The notes: generated from the letters alone by a model not told the origin. DNA of 60,211 nucleotides from CAYXDO01 sp964463485 (GCA_964463485.1 CAYXDO010000060.1:1-60211); one strand, 5' to 3'; shown: positions 25,948 to 35,017, counted from the stretch's first letter. A program made the numbers and translations.

Positions 25948-26520
25948 TTACTTCACGATCTTGGAGATCGCACGGAAATCGTCGGACCCCGCTTTTCCGA
26001 TCATGTCGAACAAGACGACCTCGGTGCTCGTGCGGACCGCGCCCGCCTTGGCGCAGAGCGAGAGTCCCACCTCCCAGTTATCGCGGGTCCTGGAAGCCAC
26101 CGCGTCCTCGAGGACGTGAACCCGGAAACCTTCCGCGCAGAGCGCCCGAGCAGTCTGAAACACGCAGATGTGGGTCTCCATGCCGGTCAACAGCACCGTG
26201 CGGCGCCCGGTGTCCCAAAGGGCCGCGGCGATCGGATGGTCGGCGACCGCCTCGAAGCACACCTTCTCGTGCGCAGGCACGTCGCCGTAGGCGCTGCGCA
26301 CGTCGGCGACGGTCGGCCCGAGCCCCTTTGGATATTGCTCCGTGATGATCACGGGGAGGCCCAAGAGGGTACGAGCGGCGCCAAGACGAACCAGATTCAG
26401 GATCGCTCGCGTACCGAGCGTTGGGTCCATGGCACTGGCGAGCCGCTCCTGCACGTCGACGATGAGGAGCACCGCGTCGGCTCGATCGACTTTGAGGTCA
26501 CTGATGACTTCTGCGCTCAT
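25948..26520 (-). CDS. Isochorismatase/nicotinamidase-family cysteine hydrolase
   Basis: A 190-residue cytoplasmic hydrolase. The family triad is present: Asp 22 in LLIVDVQERL, Lys 86 in HEKVCFEA and Cys 119 in GMETHICVFQTA. The cis-peptide GME preceding the Cys is normal. The sequence is closest in layout to the YcaC-like and general isochorismatase hydrolases; the zinc-binding set of nicotinamidases (D-x-H) is not seen, so nicotinamidase activity is not claimed. It is 31 bases after the C45 peptidase gene, on the same strand, and probably cotranscribed. The natural substrate is unknown. Confidence 0.9.
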   Translation of the reverse strand: MSAEVISDLKVDRADAVLLIVDVQERLASAMDPTLGTRAILNLVRLGAARTLLGLPVIITEQYPKGLGPTVADVRSAYGDVPAHEKVCFEAVADHPIAAALWDTGRRTVLLTGMETHICVFQTARALCAEGFRVHVLEDAVASRTRDNWEVGLSLCAKAGAVRTSTEVVLFDMIGKAGSDDFRAISKIVK

Positions 26521-26551
26521 GCCAAAGTCGAGACGCGAACGCAGTTGGGAG

Positions 26552-27628
26552 TCAAGGCTGGCTCAGCAGATCGACCCAGGTACCCTTGTCGGGCTGCCCG
26601 TGACAGGCCCAGATGCCCGGGAGCTCCGGACTCATCACGACCGCCCCGTTGGTGCTGATCCCGTTGAAATCGTAACGACAGATGGCGTTCTCGGCGTTCT
26701 CGCGGTCGGAGAGTCCGCGCTTGGCGAGGTCGAGGTCGAAGTCACCGGCCTTGGTCGCGCCGAAGATCTCCTCGAGCCTGGACTGACGAGCGCACGATGA
26801 CGCCGCGGGCGTGTCCCCTTCGAGGGCTTTGATCTCCTCGTCGAGGCAGTGATTCGTGTGGACGAAGTATCCACGGGAGACGTCCCACTTGCGAAGCTTC
26901 GTAGCGGAGCACTCGAGGGCAGCGGCCCGCCGGTGTTTGTCGGCGATGTAATAGAAGTGACCGCCGGCGCGCTGGGCCGACGTGACGCAATCCACCGCGT
27001 CATTGAAGCTCCGGGAGGAGAGCGCCTTGTGAATGATGCTGAGGTAGCAGACGCCGGGCTTGGCGTCGGTCGTTCGGATGTTGGTGGTGCCCATCGCGAT
27101 CCCGTCCGCGTTCATTCCTATGAGCGACAAGCAGCCCACCGTCGTCAGGCACCAGGTGGGCGGAGCGTTCTCGGGATACCGAGTCACACACACCACGTAC
27201 GGCATGTTGTCGGAAGCCAAATCCCAGGTCTGACCGCAAATCACGCGGCCGTCTCGAGTGAGGTCCTGCTGAGCCACGAAAGAGGTGCAGCCGCCGAAAG
27301 TGTCGATGTCGCCCCACCACGCCAAGACGTCTCTCAGATCGGTGAGCCCATTCAAGGCCCCGATTTGCTCCGGCGCGAGGTTGGCCGCGCGCGCAATACC
27401 GAGAAGCTCGGCGAAGCCAGCCTCGTCATACTTCTCCGTGGGCCGCAGGGACTGTCCGGCGACCTCCAGGAGCGTCTTCACACCGACCTTACGACCTCCG
27501 TAGGCGAGCGCCTGCGCGAGCGCGTTCTCGACACGACGCTCGTAGAGCTCCCGGATGGGCTCTCGGCATGACTCCCCAAAGGCCTCGCCCATGGCTTTGG
27601 GAGCTCCGCGGAATTCGAGCAGTCGCAC
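26552..27628 (-). CDS. C45 peptidase/penicillin acyltransferase-like Ntn hydrolase
   Basis: A 358-residue member of the acyl-CoA:6-aminopenicillanate acyltransferase (C45) family of N-terminal nucleophile hydrolases. The predicted self-cleavage site is Gly 113-Cys 114 in FGGCTSFVAQ, after which Cys 114 becomes the catalytic N-terminal residue. The ensuing DLTRDGRVICGQTWDL and NADGIAMGTTNIRTTDAKPG segments match the C45 core, and total length equals the classical enzyme. Absence of a signal peptide means a cytoplasmic location. In bacteria such enzymes hydrolyse amide bonds of acylated peptides or lactones; the substrate here is unknown. GTG start at 27628. The isochorismatase gene follows. 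Confidence 0.9.
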   Translation of the reverse strand: MRLLEFRGAPKAMGEAFGESCREPIRELYERRVENALAQALAYGGRKVGVKTLLEVAGQSLRPTEKYDEAGFAELLGIARAANLAPEQIGALNGLTDLRDVLAWWGDIDTFGGCTSFVAQQDLTRDGRVICGQTWDLASDNMPYVVCVTRYPENAPPTWCLTTVGCLSLIGMNADGIAMGTTNIRTTDAKPGVCYLSIIHKALSSRSFNDAVDCVTSAQRAGGHFYYIADKHRRAAALECSATKLRKWDVSRGYFVHTNHCLDEEIKALEGDTPAASSCARQSRLEEIFGATKAGDFDLDLAKRGLSDRENAENAICRYDFNGISTNGAVVMSPELPGIWACHGQPDKGTWVDLLSQP

Positions 27629-27778
27629 CGCTCGAACCTGTCGCGTTCGCGCCGCGAGCGCAAGCGGGATGCTTCGGTGAGAAGACTCGCGGACGCTCTG
27701 CTCTCATCGGATAAAAGGAGCGCGGTTTGAATTGGAAGACACGGCCGGAGCTCCAACGCACGTCGCCACCCATCGATG

Positions 27779-28303
27779 CTACCTGGTGGTCGACGTGCGG
27801 ACGCGATCGCTCGGGTCGAGCACCACGTCGTTCGGGCCGACCTCGAGCATCTCTTGGTTTTGGGTGAGTCGAAACTGCTCGTCGAAGATCGCGAGGCCAT
27901 ACCCAACGCCATCGCTGAGACGAAGGGGGGACCGCGTCGTATACGCTCGAATAGGTCCTCGATAGTTCTTTTCGCGAAACGCCGTCACGTACCAACTGCC
28001 CCGCGCATGAACCACGAAGCCATCTCCCACGGCAAGCCGCTCCGACAACACGTTCGCCGCGTCCCGATACCCTTCGGTCCGGTGAAAACGAACCTCCTCG
28101 ATCACGTACTGTGAGCTGTTTTCGACGACGATCGAAGCGGTACCGAGTCTGACGATTGTGAGGTCATCTTCGCAAGCGCAAAGGAAGGCGAGCGCCCCGC
28201 AAAAGGCGAGCGGCGCGCCAAGTCGACGAGCGAGAACGACGAACCGTGGAGCTCTCCATCTGTTCGGCGCTCTAAAACAAGACCACACCGGACACCTGCG
28301 CAT
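27779..28303 (-). CDS. Lipoprotein of unknown function
   Basis: A short lipoprotein with lipobox LAFLCAC preceded by a hydrophobic stretch and Arg residues (VVLARRLGAPLAFCGA). The mature part of about 120 residues is beta-rich (IVRLGTASIVVENSSQYVIEEVRFHR, YVTAFREKNYRGPIRAYTT) with no recognisable motif. Start ATG at 28303 overlaps the end of the preceding gene by 32 bases; GTG at 28288 is an alternative and gives a shorter signal. The preceding gene is also an envelope protein, so the two may work together. The frame is supported by the clear lipobox; function is unknown. Confidence 0.7.
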   Translation of the reverse strand: MRRCPVWSCFRAPNRWRAPRFVVLARRLGAPLAFCGALAFLCACEDDLTIVRLGTASIVVENSSQYVIEEVRFHRTEGYRDAANVLSERLAVGDGFVVHARGSWYVTAFREKNYRGPIRAYTTRSPLRLSDGVGYGLAIFDEQFRLTQNQEMLEVGPNDVVLDPSDRVRTSTTR

Positions 28304-30338
28304 TCCAGGCCGTGAGTGACACCGCGTCGGCCCACGCGCGCTCTCGGACATAGATTTTTTGGCTCGGCGAGTAGGTCGCCCGAGTCAGAAAGTCGATTCG
28401 GGTCGGATATTCGAACCGATCGTACCACTCGAAATCAACCGCGCCCCGCAGCGCGGCGTGAAGGGACGGGATGGCGAGACCCAATTGAGCGCCTGCCGAC
28501 CCCGACATGAAGGCGCGAAGGTCAGTGACTTCCTCGGATCCGTCGAAGAATTGGACACCCAGGTGGCGAAGCTCGAGGACGTTGATGCCCACACGACCCG
28601 TCGCAAAGAACTGCACATCTTCATCTCCGAGCACGAGATTCAGGGCCAGGCTTTGCGTCACGAACCCCGATCGGAGGCGTAAGTCGTAGTTGATCGCCTC
28701 GTAGTCTTCTTGGCCGGTGTTGGGATCGCTGACTCTTGCGCCGATGGTCTCCGCCCCGGTGACATCGACGACCGGAATGTCCTCCAAGAACCCATCGATG
28801 CGAACGTCCTCGGACAGAAAACCGACTGTCCCGGGAAAGAAGAATCCCGTCCGGTCCGGGGGTTTGAACAACGAGACTCGATATCCGGTAGAGGCCGCAG
28901 CTCCAGACCCAACGAGCTCGTCGGGATGCCCTGGCGTTCGAATCCGGGTCGAGACGGAGGCGATCCCTTTGAAAGCCGAGACTTCGAGACCTCCGAGAGA
29001 CATGAGGTAACGTTCGAACAGGGAGGCGTCGGATCTCTCGACCGGGCGTACCAAAACTCGGAACCCTTCCTCATCGATGAAAGACTCCAACCGCTCGACT
29101 GGCTCTAGCGCTTGGACGACTGGCTTTTGCACTTGGACGGGTGGGTCGGCTGCCACGAGAAACTCCGGTGGCGGCGCCTCTTCGAGCACGACGGTCGAGG
29201 TCTTTTGTACGGACTCGGCGCCGAGCGGGTCGTCGAGTGAAGCGCCGACCGAACGCCCCCGTTCGGCGCTGGCGGCGGCCAGCGCTGTCCTCGTGCTCGT
29301 GCTCGTCCTCGTGCTCGTCCTCGTGCTCGCGTCCGAACACTCGACGGCCACGACCCAGGGTCGTAGCACGAGAGACCCGAAACCGCCCCCTGGGACACGT
29401 CGGCGGCACTTGCTTTCGCGGCCTCTTTCGACGAGCTCGAGGTGCTTGGGTTCGGTCGTCGAGGCGGGGCGTCTAGGGCGATGCGTCCGCTCCGCCCGAA
29501 GCCGCGGTCGGAGCCGCTCCACAGGCTCGAGGAGCGCCTTTCGGAGGCGTTCGGCGACGTCCTCGAACGCGCGGGCGTACGCACGGCGAAACGCATCTTC
29601 CTCCGGATCCGTCCGGTACCATGAGTAGGTCACCGAGCTGAATGCCGCACGCACGTCGACTTCGACGACCGGTATCTCCTCTCGACTGATCCAAACACCA
29701 CTCGGATCGTCCGGGGCGCTCTGAACGAAGGCTTCGAGCCGGAGTCGCACTCGCGCCTCGCCCCATTCGGGCGTAAGAGGGAACAGTCCCAAAAATGGGT
29801 AGGCGGCAAGCACGTCGAGAATCCACGTCCGGTGATGACTCGAATCGAGCTCGAGGGTCGCGCGAACGAGGATCGGCACCAAATCACCGTCGATGGCAGG
29901 TCGATCACGCGAGACCGATTCGAACGGACCTTTGGAGCGAAGGTACGCAGCTAGCGAATCGAGCAGCGCGGCCTCGCCATCCTCGAAGTCACGCGGTCCC
30001 TTCCCGTGGACCGAGAGAGCGACCGTGATGGCGACGTCGTCGAGGCTGGGCTCCTTGCTGTCCAAGCTCGGTGGCTCTGGGAGGACCAACCTCTGCGCGG
30101 AGCATCCAGCGAGCGCCTGGATTGCGAGCGCCTGGACTGCAACCGCCTGGACTGCAACCGCCTGGACTGCGATCGCCTGGAGGGCGAGCGCCGGGCGAGC
30201 GAGCGCCAGGCGGGCGAGCGGAAGCCTCGAGCACGTCGGAGGCGTCAGCTTGGCAATCTCTGACGCACGCACCGAGGACGAGGATGACACTTTGCCCTGA
30301 GGCTCCACGTCGGTCATCTGGCGTTCCAGTCGGTTCAT
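28272..30338 (-). CDS. Large envelope protein with repeat-built signal and barrel-like C-terminus
   Basis: A 688-residue protein whose apparent lipoprotein signal is unusual. After a polar leader the hydrophobic segment is made of five-residue units (LQAIA, VQAVA, VQAVA, VQALA, IQALA) encoded by 15-bp DNA repeats (30109-30183). It ends in a lipobox-like LAGCSAQ. The mid-part (about residues 270-370) is low complexity, with Arg/Thr/Ser-rich sequence and STRTSTRTSTSTRT encoded by a hexamer tract. The final 260 residues alternate hydrophobic/Gly strands (RLRSGFVTQSLALNLVLG, FFATGRVGINVLELRHLG) and end in GVVLF, so an outer-membrane or surface beta domain is likely. The start is uncertain; GTG codons 48-66 bases downstream of 30338 would shorten the leader. 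Confidence 0.75.
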   Translation of the reverse strand: MNRLERQMTDVEPQGKVSSSSSVRASEIAKLTPPTCSRLPLARLALARPALALQAIAVQAVAVQAVAVQALAIQALAGCSAQRLVLPEPPSLDSKEPSLDDVAITVALSVHGKGPRDFEDGEAALLDSLAAYLRSKGPFESVSRDRPAIDGDLVPILVRATLELDSSHHRTWILDVLAAYPFLGLFPLTPEWGEARVRLRLEAFVQSAPDDPSGVWISREEIPVVEVDVRAAFSSVTYSWYRTDPEEDAFRRAYARAFEDVAERLRKALLEPVERLRPRLRAERTHRPRRPASTTEPKHLELVERGRESKCRRRVPGGGFGSLVLRPWVVAVECSDASTRTSTRTSTSTRTALAAASAERGRSVGASLDDPLGAESVQKTSTVVLEEAPPPEFLVAADPPVQVQKPVVQALEPVERLESFIDEEGFRVLVRPVERSDASLFERYLMSLGGLEVSAFKGIASVSTRIRTPGHPDELVGSGAAASTGYRVSLFKPPDRTGFFFPGTVGFLSEDVRIDGFLEDIPVVDVTGAETIGARVSDPNTGQEDYEAINYDLRLRSGFVTQSLALNLVLGDEDVQFFATGRVGINVLELRHLGVQFFDGSEEVTDLRAFMSGSAGAQLGLAIPSLHAALRGAVDFEWYDRFEYPTRIDFLTRATYSPSQKIYVRERAWADAVSLTAWNAQVSGVVLF
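29281..29332. repeat. CTCGTG/CTCGTC hexamer tract inside a coding region
   Basis: About eight hexamers of CTCGTG and CTCGTC lie head to tail. In the minus-strand gene they encode alternating Ser/Thr/Arg. The same hexamer class occurs at 42024-42041 in an intergenic repeat cluster. Confidence 0.8.
30109..30183. repeat. Five 15-bp tandem repeats in a signal peptide
   Basis: Five 15-bp units (consensus GCRAYCGCCTGGACT) run head to tail, with an imperfect sixth after them. They encode the pentapeptide units that form the hydrophobic core of the signal of the minus-strand gene at 28272-30338. Confidence 0.85.
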
Positions 30339-30483
30339 GGCGACATCGCATTCGCGGCGAAGCTCACGATGAGGCTCTCCTCGGAACGGTCACGCTCGGG
30401 TCGCTTGGATTGATTCTGAATCCCGCCACTCACGAGCTGCTTCCTACGAAGCTCATGCTCCCGTGGCCGCGCGAGCGACCAAC

Positions 30484-33078
30484 TCACTCCTTCGACAGAT
30501 ACAGCCGCGGACCGACCGCGGACACGAGAATCCGACCGCGCGCGTTCATCGTGGCTCCGCGAAGCTCCGAGATGGGTACACGAGGAGTACCTCCGAGCGA
30601 GAGCACACCTGCGAGACCGGCGGAGAACATCCTCGGCGGCGACCCGAGTAACTCGACGGGCGGCCCCGGCGCCCAAGAAACGCCCGCATCGAAAGTCTCC
30701 AGGTCGATTTGTCGCAGTCGGAGCTGCTCTCGTCCCTTCGCCGGCTCGATGGCCCAAAAGAGGTTGCTCGAAGCCGTTACCGGCGTCTGACCGAGCGCCC
30801 CGATGAGTACATGATCGGGAGCGAGGACCCTCAGCGTCGAAAAGAGCGGAGGCATCCGGTCGTCGTCGGTCCCGGTACTCTCCTCGACCCGAGCGAAGGC
30901 GAATCGTTCGGCGTAGAACGACCGATCCGAACGCCTCGAGATGCGTACGATGTGGCCGCCGCAACCGACCGCCCAAGCGACGCCTGCGCTCGAGTCCACC
31001 GAATTCCAGTGCCACGCGGGCAAGCCTCGCTGGTCTGTGATGAAACAGTCGCCGTGGTCCGCGGGTGCGACTTCGGTTTCCGGGGTCGTCGGGTCGTCCC
31101 ACTCGATGGGGATCTCTGCCGCCGAGCGACCTGCGAGGTGAAGGAGCATCCAGCGGTCCGCGGCACCGATCGCCTCACCCGGCGCGACCTCCACCACGTC
31201 GTAGAGGGCCTCCGCCCGCCCGAGCTCGACCTCATCGGTCTCGTCGGATACCCACGCCGCATACCCATCACCGCCGACCACGTGCCCGCCGGCCGAAGTC
31301 GGAGCCGCGCAGATGATCTGGGCTGGGTTGCTCGACGGCGAGGCCTCGCGCCGCACCGAGCCATTCCCATCCACGAATACTCGCTGGCCGCCCTGTACGA
31401 AGCCGATGAAGGTGTCGTCGGGTTGATTCGACCAAGCCCAGATCGCAGAAAGATCGAGCTCGGTCGATCCGAACACACGTTCGAAGTCGATCGTGGTGCT
31501 GGAGGTCTCCGCAGCTCTGTAGAATCTCCCGCGCTCGTACGACAGGTACCAACCCGGCCACGGAGCTTCGATCCACTCAGGCTCCAACAAGGGGCTCGCG
31601 AAGCTCTCGATGGGTAGGTCACGCACCGCGAACGAGCGCAGGTCGATCTCGATGAGTTGCCCGCGGACGCTCGGGTCGCGACTCAGGAGGCGCGCGCTTC
31701 CACGTGCGCTCGCGAAGAGCGGGCAGGTGGCCCCGGCGTCTCGGCGGAGCTCTGTCCAGCCGCTCGCGGGATCTCGATCGCTCGAAGAGAAGTGGCGCCC
31801 GAGAAAAACGCGGTCTCCCGCTCGAGCCGAAAGACAAATCACCGCGGAATCACCGACCGCGTCGATCGACATGGCGATCCTCTCCGACGCAGGGATCAGC
31901 GGGGCGCTCTGCCACGACCAGTCGGATCCTGCCGGGCGTCCAAGCGCCACGGCGCCTCCGGTGACTGCGACAATCGCGCCGTTCTCGAGGATCGCTGCGA
32001 ACGGAGGGTCGGAGTGACTGCTCACCCGAAACAGATCCGAGGGCGTAATTTGTTCACAACTCAGCGCGTCGGCTTCGATGGCGCAGAGGAAGACGGCGCG
32101 AGGCCACAGGTTCTCCTGGCCGGCGCCAGTGACCTGCCGACCCGATACCAGCAGGTGGGGCACGTCTCGCTCGATCCCAAGCTGCAGAAGTGCCGCTTTG
32201 GGAACCGGGAGGAACGCACGTTGGAGCCGCCCTGCCGCGGGTGTGTGATCCAAGGGCACGTCGAGGTTGACGCCGCCTGAGAGCGACAACTCACGATGGG
32301 CGAGCGCACGGTCGAAGAGGTCGAAGCGCTTCGGGCGCGGCCGGCTCACGTCTGGGCTCAAGACGAGGACGGAGCCATCTTCGAGCGACACCGCGCTGAT
32401 GGGCCAGCCCACGAACGGGACGTCGCGGGTCTCGAGCGCGTCGCTCCCGGTGCGCACGGCGAAGTCGCGGCCGAAGACGACGACCTCGCCCGACGGGAGG
32501 ATCGTAGACGCCGTGACCTTGGCTCCTTCGTCGGCTGGATAGACTTGCTCGAAGGCCAGCGCCGTCGAGGTCAGCTCCAACGATCCGGGCGCCAACGCGC
32601 AAGGTCCCGGCCAATCGAGGCGCACCAAGGCCCGAAGTCCCCCAACGCGATCCTCGCGCGCGTCAGCTGGCACTTCCTCGAGACCATCGGCGTCTTCAGT
32701 CCAAACACGGGCAAATGAGGGAGGCCGACAGCTCGCTCCAGGCTGCACGACCAGGGGCGCGCGGACCCCGACACCTGGACACCTATCGCAGGATCCGATC
32801 GGCGCAGGCGTCGAGTCGAGACGAGCCGTGATGCCCGCGATGGCGGTGGAACCGTCGGAGAAGACCAAGGAGTCGGCCTCGAGGCCGAACAGCACGAGCT
32901 TCTCGGTGCGGTCGAATCGCGCCGGATCGGAGGTGCGTCCCAGAGCGACGGACCGCGGCTTGCCCCCATCGACGCTCACCGCGACCAACAGGTCGATGCC
33001 AGCCTGGTCGAGCGCCCTGGCGACCGAGTCGGAGCATGCGAGGCACCACGGCAGGACCAAAGGGGCGAGTGCTCGCAC
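30484..33078 (-). CDS. Large beta-propeller-like lipoprotein
   Basis: An 864-residue lipoprotein: the signal MRALAPLVLPWCLAC ends at Cys 15. The mature part begins DQAGIDLLVAVSVDGG and has many short beta-rich segments of the form GEVVVFGRD, GSVLVLSPD, GAIVAVTGG and GRILVSAVG spaced irregularly. This suits a multi-bladed propeller or stacked-sheet domain. A few Cys (DRCPGVGV, LCAIEADALSCEQ, AVGCGGH) could form disulfides in the periplasm. No enzyme motif is seen. The start is GTG at 33078. It is one of several envelope lipoproteins on the minus strand between 27.8 and 38.6 kb, and its layout (lipobox, then IDLLVAVS) resembles the protein at 36939-38630. Confidence 0.75.
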   Translation of the reverse strand: MRALAPLVLPWCLACSDSVARALDQAGIDLLVAVSVDGGKPRSVALGRTSDPARFDRTEKLVLFGLEADSLVFSDGSTAIAGITARLDSTPAPIGSCDRCPGVGVRAPLVVQPGASCRPPSFARVWTEDADGLEEVPADAREDRVGGLRALVRLDWPGPCALAPGSLELTSTALAFEQVYPADEGAKVTASTILPSGEVVVFGRDFAVRTGSDALETRDVPFVGWPISAVSLEDGSVLVLSPDVSRPRPKRFDLFDRALAHRELSLSGGVNLDVPLDHTPAAGRLQRAFLPVPKAALLQLGIERDVPHLLVSGRQVTGAGQENLWPRAVFLCAIEADALSCEQITPSDLFRVSSHSDPPFAAILENGAIVAVTGGAVALGRPAGSDWSWQSAPLIPASERIAMSIDAVGDSAVICLSARAGDRVFLGRHFSSSDRDPASGWTELRRDAGATCPLFASARGSARLLSRDPSVRGQLIEIDLRSFAVRDLPIESFASPLLEPEWIEAPWPGWYLSYERGRFYRAAETSSTTIDFERVFGSTELDLSAIWAWSNQPDDTFIGFVQGGQRVFVDGNGSVRREASPSSNPAQIICAAPTSAGGHVVGGDGYAAWVSDETDEVELGRAEALYDVVEVAPGEAIGAADRWMLLHLAGRSAAEIPIEWDDPTTPETEVAPADHGDCFITDQRGLPAWHWNSVDSSAGVAWAVGCGGHIVRISRRSDRSFYAERFAFARVEESTGTDDDRMPPLFSTLRVLAPDHVLIGALGQTPVTASSNLFWAIEPAKGREQLRLRQIDLETFDAGVSWAPGPPVELLGSPPRMFSAGLAGVLSLGGTPRVPISELRGATMNARGRILVSAVGPRLYLSKE

Positions 33079-33120
33079 TCCGTGCCTTAATTTTAGGGTT
33101 GGGCGTAAGCGCGTCGTAGA

Positions 33121-34119
33121 TCACTCAGTCCGCGAGCTCGTTATGGTCACTGCCGTCGTCGAGGTCGCCAGCGGGCGAGAGAACGTCCAGGCTTGTTTGT
33201 GCATCTTGTACGACTCATCGATCTCCTCGTGGAGCACTTTTCCGTCCTTCGGAGGCGTTTCGCACGGCCACTCTTCTCGCAGGAACTCGAGGTTCGTCCA
33301 CGCGACTTCACCCTCGGCGACCATGGTGTCAAACTCGGTCACGTGCTTGAACCCAATTCCTCCGAGATAGGACTTGAACTCGTCCGGTCCACTCATCGAC
33401 TGACCCTTTCCGTCGTAGATCGGTCGGTTGATGACTTCGGCTCGAATGATTTTGACCCTTTTCAGCTCATCTGCGCCGGACTTCAACACTTGCAGGTCGA
33501 CGCCCTGGACATCCGTCTTGAGGAACTCGATGCAGAGATTTTTCGGAATGCGTTTCAAAATTCGATCGAGGCGAAAGACGGACACTTGGCGGTCTTCCTT
33601 GGTCCGCAGCAGTCGACCGAACTCACGATCGTCTCCGTCAGACGCCAACAGGGAGCTCGTCTGTTTGAACGCGTTGACGTGAAAAGTCATCACGCCTTCT
33701 TCATCGAAGAGGGCAAAGGGAATCGTGACCAGGTTGACTACGTTCGGCCACGAGGCCCACTTCTCGCTGAGGGGCTCCACGGCGATCACACCCAAGTCCG
33801 AGTAAGCCATCATCGCGTGAAGTGTATGCTCCAACTCGTGGGCTCCGATGTCCACCCAGACGCGACGGACCTGAGGCGGGAAGATGAATCGGTCCGACGC
33901 ATCGATCACGGAGCGGCCGCGGTTCGCTCGATATAGGAGCGCCGCGGGCATCCCGCCGACCGTCTCGGGGCCGTCGTAGGGAAGCGCCAGAGCCCGTTTG
34001 GAGAGCTCCATTCCGAGGATCTCATCTGGGGTGGGCGGCTTGTCGGCTACCTCCGGTTTTGGGCAGCCAGCCAGAAAGAGCAGAGTCAACCGTATCGAGA
34101 CGGAGATTTTGCGGTCCAA
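33121..34119 (-). CDS. FkbM-type methyltransferase-fold lipoprotein
   Basis: A 332-residue protein with a clear FkbM-like SAM-methyltransferase fold: VWVDIGAHELEHTLHAMM (motif I with DIGAH), VIAVEPLSEKW (motif II), FLKTDVQGVDLQVLKSG (post-I with the D-V-Q-G) and GGIGFKHVTEFDT near the end. Preceding it is a lipoprotein signal, RLTLLFLAGC, with the lipobox Cys at about residue 19. The start is taken as TTG 34119 (MDRKISVSIR...), with AGGG about 12 bases before; no ATG or GTG is close. If truly exported, the fold would act where SAM is absent, so it may be a binding protein or use another cofactor. Upstream is the Asp-repeat lipoprotein (46-base gap). Confidence 0.8.
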   Translation of the reverse strand: MDRKISVSIRLTLLFLAGCPKPEVADKPPTPDEILGMELSKRALALPYDGPETVGGMPAALLYRANRGRSVIDASDRFIFPPQVRRVWVDIGAHELEHTLHAMMAYSDLGVIAVEPLSEKWASWPNVVNLVTIPFALFDEEGVMTFHVNAFKQTSSLLASDGDDREFGRLLRTKEDRQVSVFRLDRILKRIPKNLCIEFLKTDVQGVDLQVLKSGADELKRVKIIRAEVINRPIYDGKGQSMSGPDEFKSYLGGIGFKHVTEFDTMVAEGEVAWTNLEFLREEWPCETPPKDGKVLHEEIDESYKMHKQAWTFSRPLATSTTAVTITSSRTE

Positions 34120-34165
34120 CGCGGGGACCCTAGTCCGACACCCTCTGCAAGTCAACGCGCAGGAC

Positions 34166-35017
34166 TCAGTCGGGCGGGGCTGCGTCGCTGCCGCCGTCGG
34201 CTCCGGAGTCGGGCATCGCATCGCTCGGACCGCCATCATTGGGACCCACGTCGGATCCTCCATCGGGAGGCCCTGCGTCGAACCCGCCGTCGGAGGCATC
34301 GGGAGGGCCACCGTCGAACCCACCGTCGGAGGCGTCGGGACCTCCATCGAACCCACCGTCGCCCGCATCGGTCGCGGAGTCACTCGGCCCGCCATCGAAC
34401 CCTCCGTCGTCGGGTCCAACGTCGCCATCGCTCGGACCAACGTCGCCATCGCTCGGACCGACGTCCCCGCCGTCGGATCCGCCGTCCGGGGGCCCGCCGT
34501 CGCGGCCGCCATCCACGCTGGCGTCGACGCCGGCGTCCGACCCCGAAGCACGCGCCGTGACGTAGACGCTGAAGTGGGTGGACTCGAAGACGGCCTTCGA
34601 GCCGTCGAAGTCGACGCTCGCGATTTGCTCCCAGTCAGTGTCGTTCTCATCGTCGAGGCGCAGCACAGCGATGCCGTCGGAGGCTCCCGCGAACGGGAGC
34701 TCGATCGTCACGGCTTGCTGGAAGGTCTGGCCGTGGGGCAAGAACGCGTAGGCCTGGCCTGCCCTCGCGAGCCCGGTGGGCAACGCGGTGAGTGTAGATT
34801 CGTCGAGCTCGGCGATCGAGAGCTCCACGGGCGCCGGCAGCGCTGCCGTCGGGACGCCGACCAGCACGTCATCGAGCGAGACCATGCCGCCCTCGGCCCC
34901 GACCGTGCTGGAGCTGACATCGAGCTCCGGCGTGCCACGGAGAGTCGAGTCTCGCTCGCGCTCCCCGCACGAGGCAGCCAAGAAGATGAGCGGGAGAACG
35001 AAGCGAGACACAGCCAC
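34166..35017 (-). CDS. Lipoprotein with ZU5-like domain and C-terminal Asp/Gly repeats
   Basis: A 283-residue lipoprotein: the signal MAVSRFVLPLIFLAAS ends at Cys 17. Residues 40-150 look like a ZU5-type beta domain (EGGMVSLDDVLVGVPTAAL, then FQQAVTIELPF). The C-terminal 130 residues are almost only Asp, Gly, Pro and Ser in units such as DGGFDGGP, GPSDGDV and DASDGGFDGG. Myxobacterial lipoproteins often have a tether like this between lipobox and domain; here it is at the far end, which is odd. GTG 35017 has a strong AAGGAG just upstream. Ca binding by the Asp repeats is plausible but not shown. Confidence 0.8.
   Translation of the reverse strand: MAVSRFVLPLIFLAASCGERERDSTLRGTPELDVSSSTVGAEGGMVSLDDVLVGVPTAALPAPVELSIAELDESTLTALPTGLARAGQAYAFLPHGQTFQQAVTIELPFAGASDGIAVLRLDDENDTDWEQIASVDFDGSKAVFESTHFSVYVTARASGSDAGVDASVDGGRDGGPPDGGSDGGDVGPSDGDVGPSDGDVGPDDGGFDGGPSDSATDAGDGGFDGGPDASDGGFDGGPPDASDGGFDAGPPDGGSDVGPNDGGPSDAMPDSGADGGSDAAPPD

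Noticed and set aside
25948..26520. Nicotinamidase assignment
   Set aside because: The Asp-Lys-Cys triad fits the whole isochorismatase-like family; the metal-binding set of nicotinamidases is not seen.
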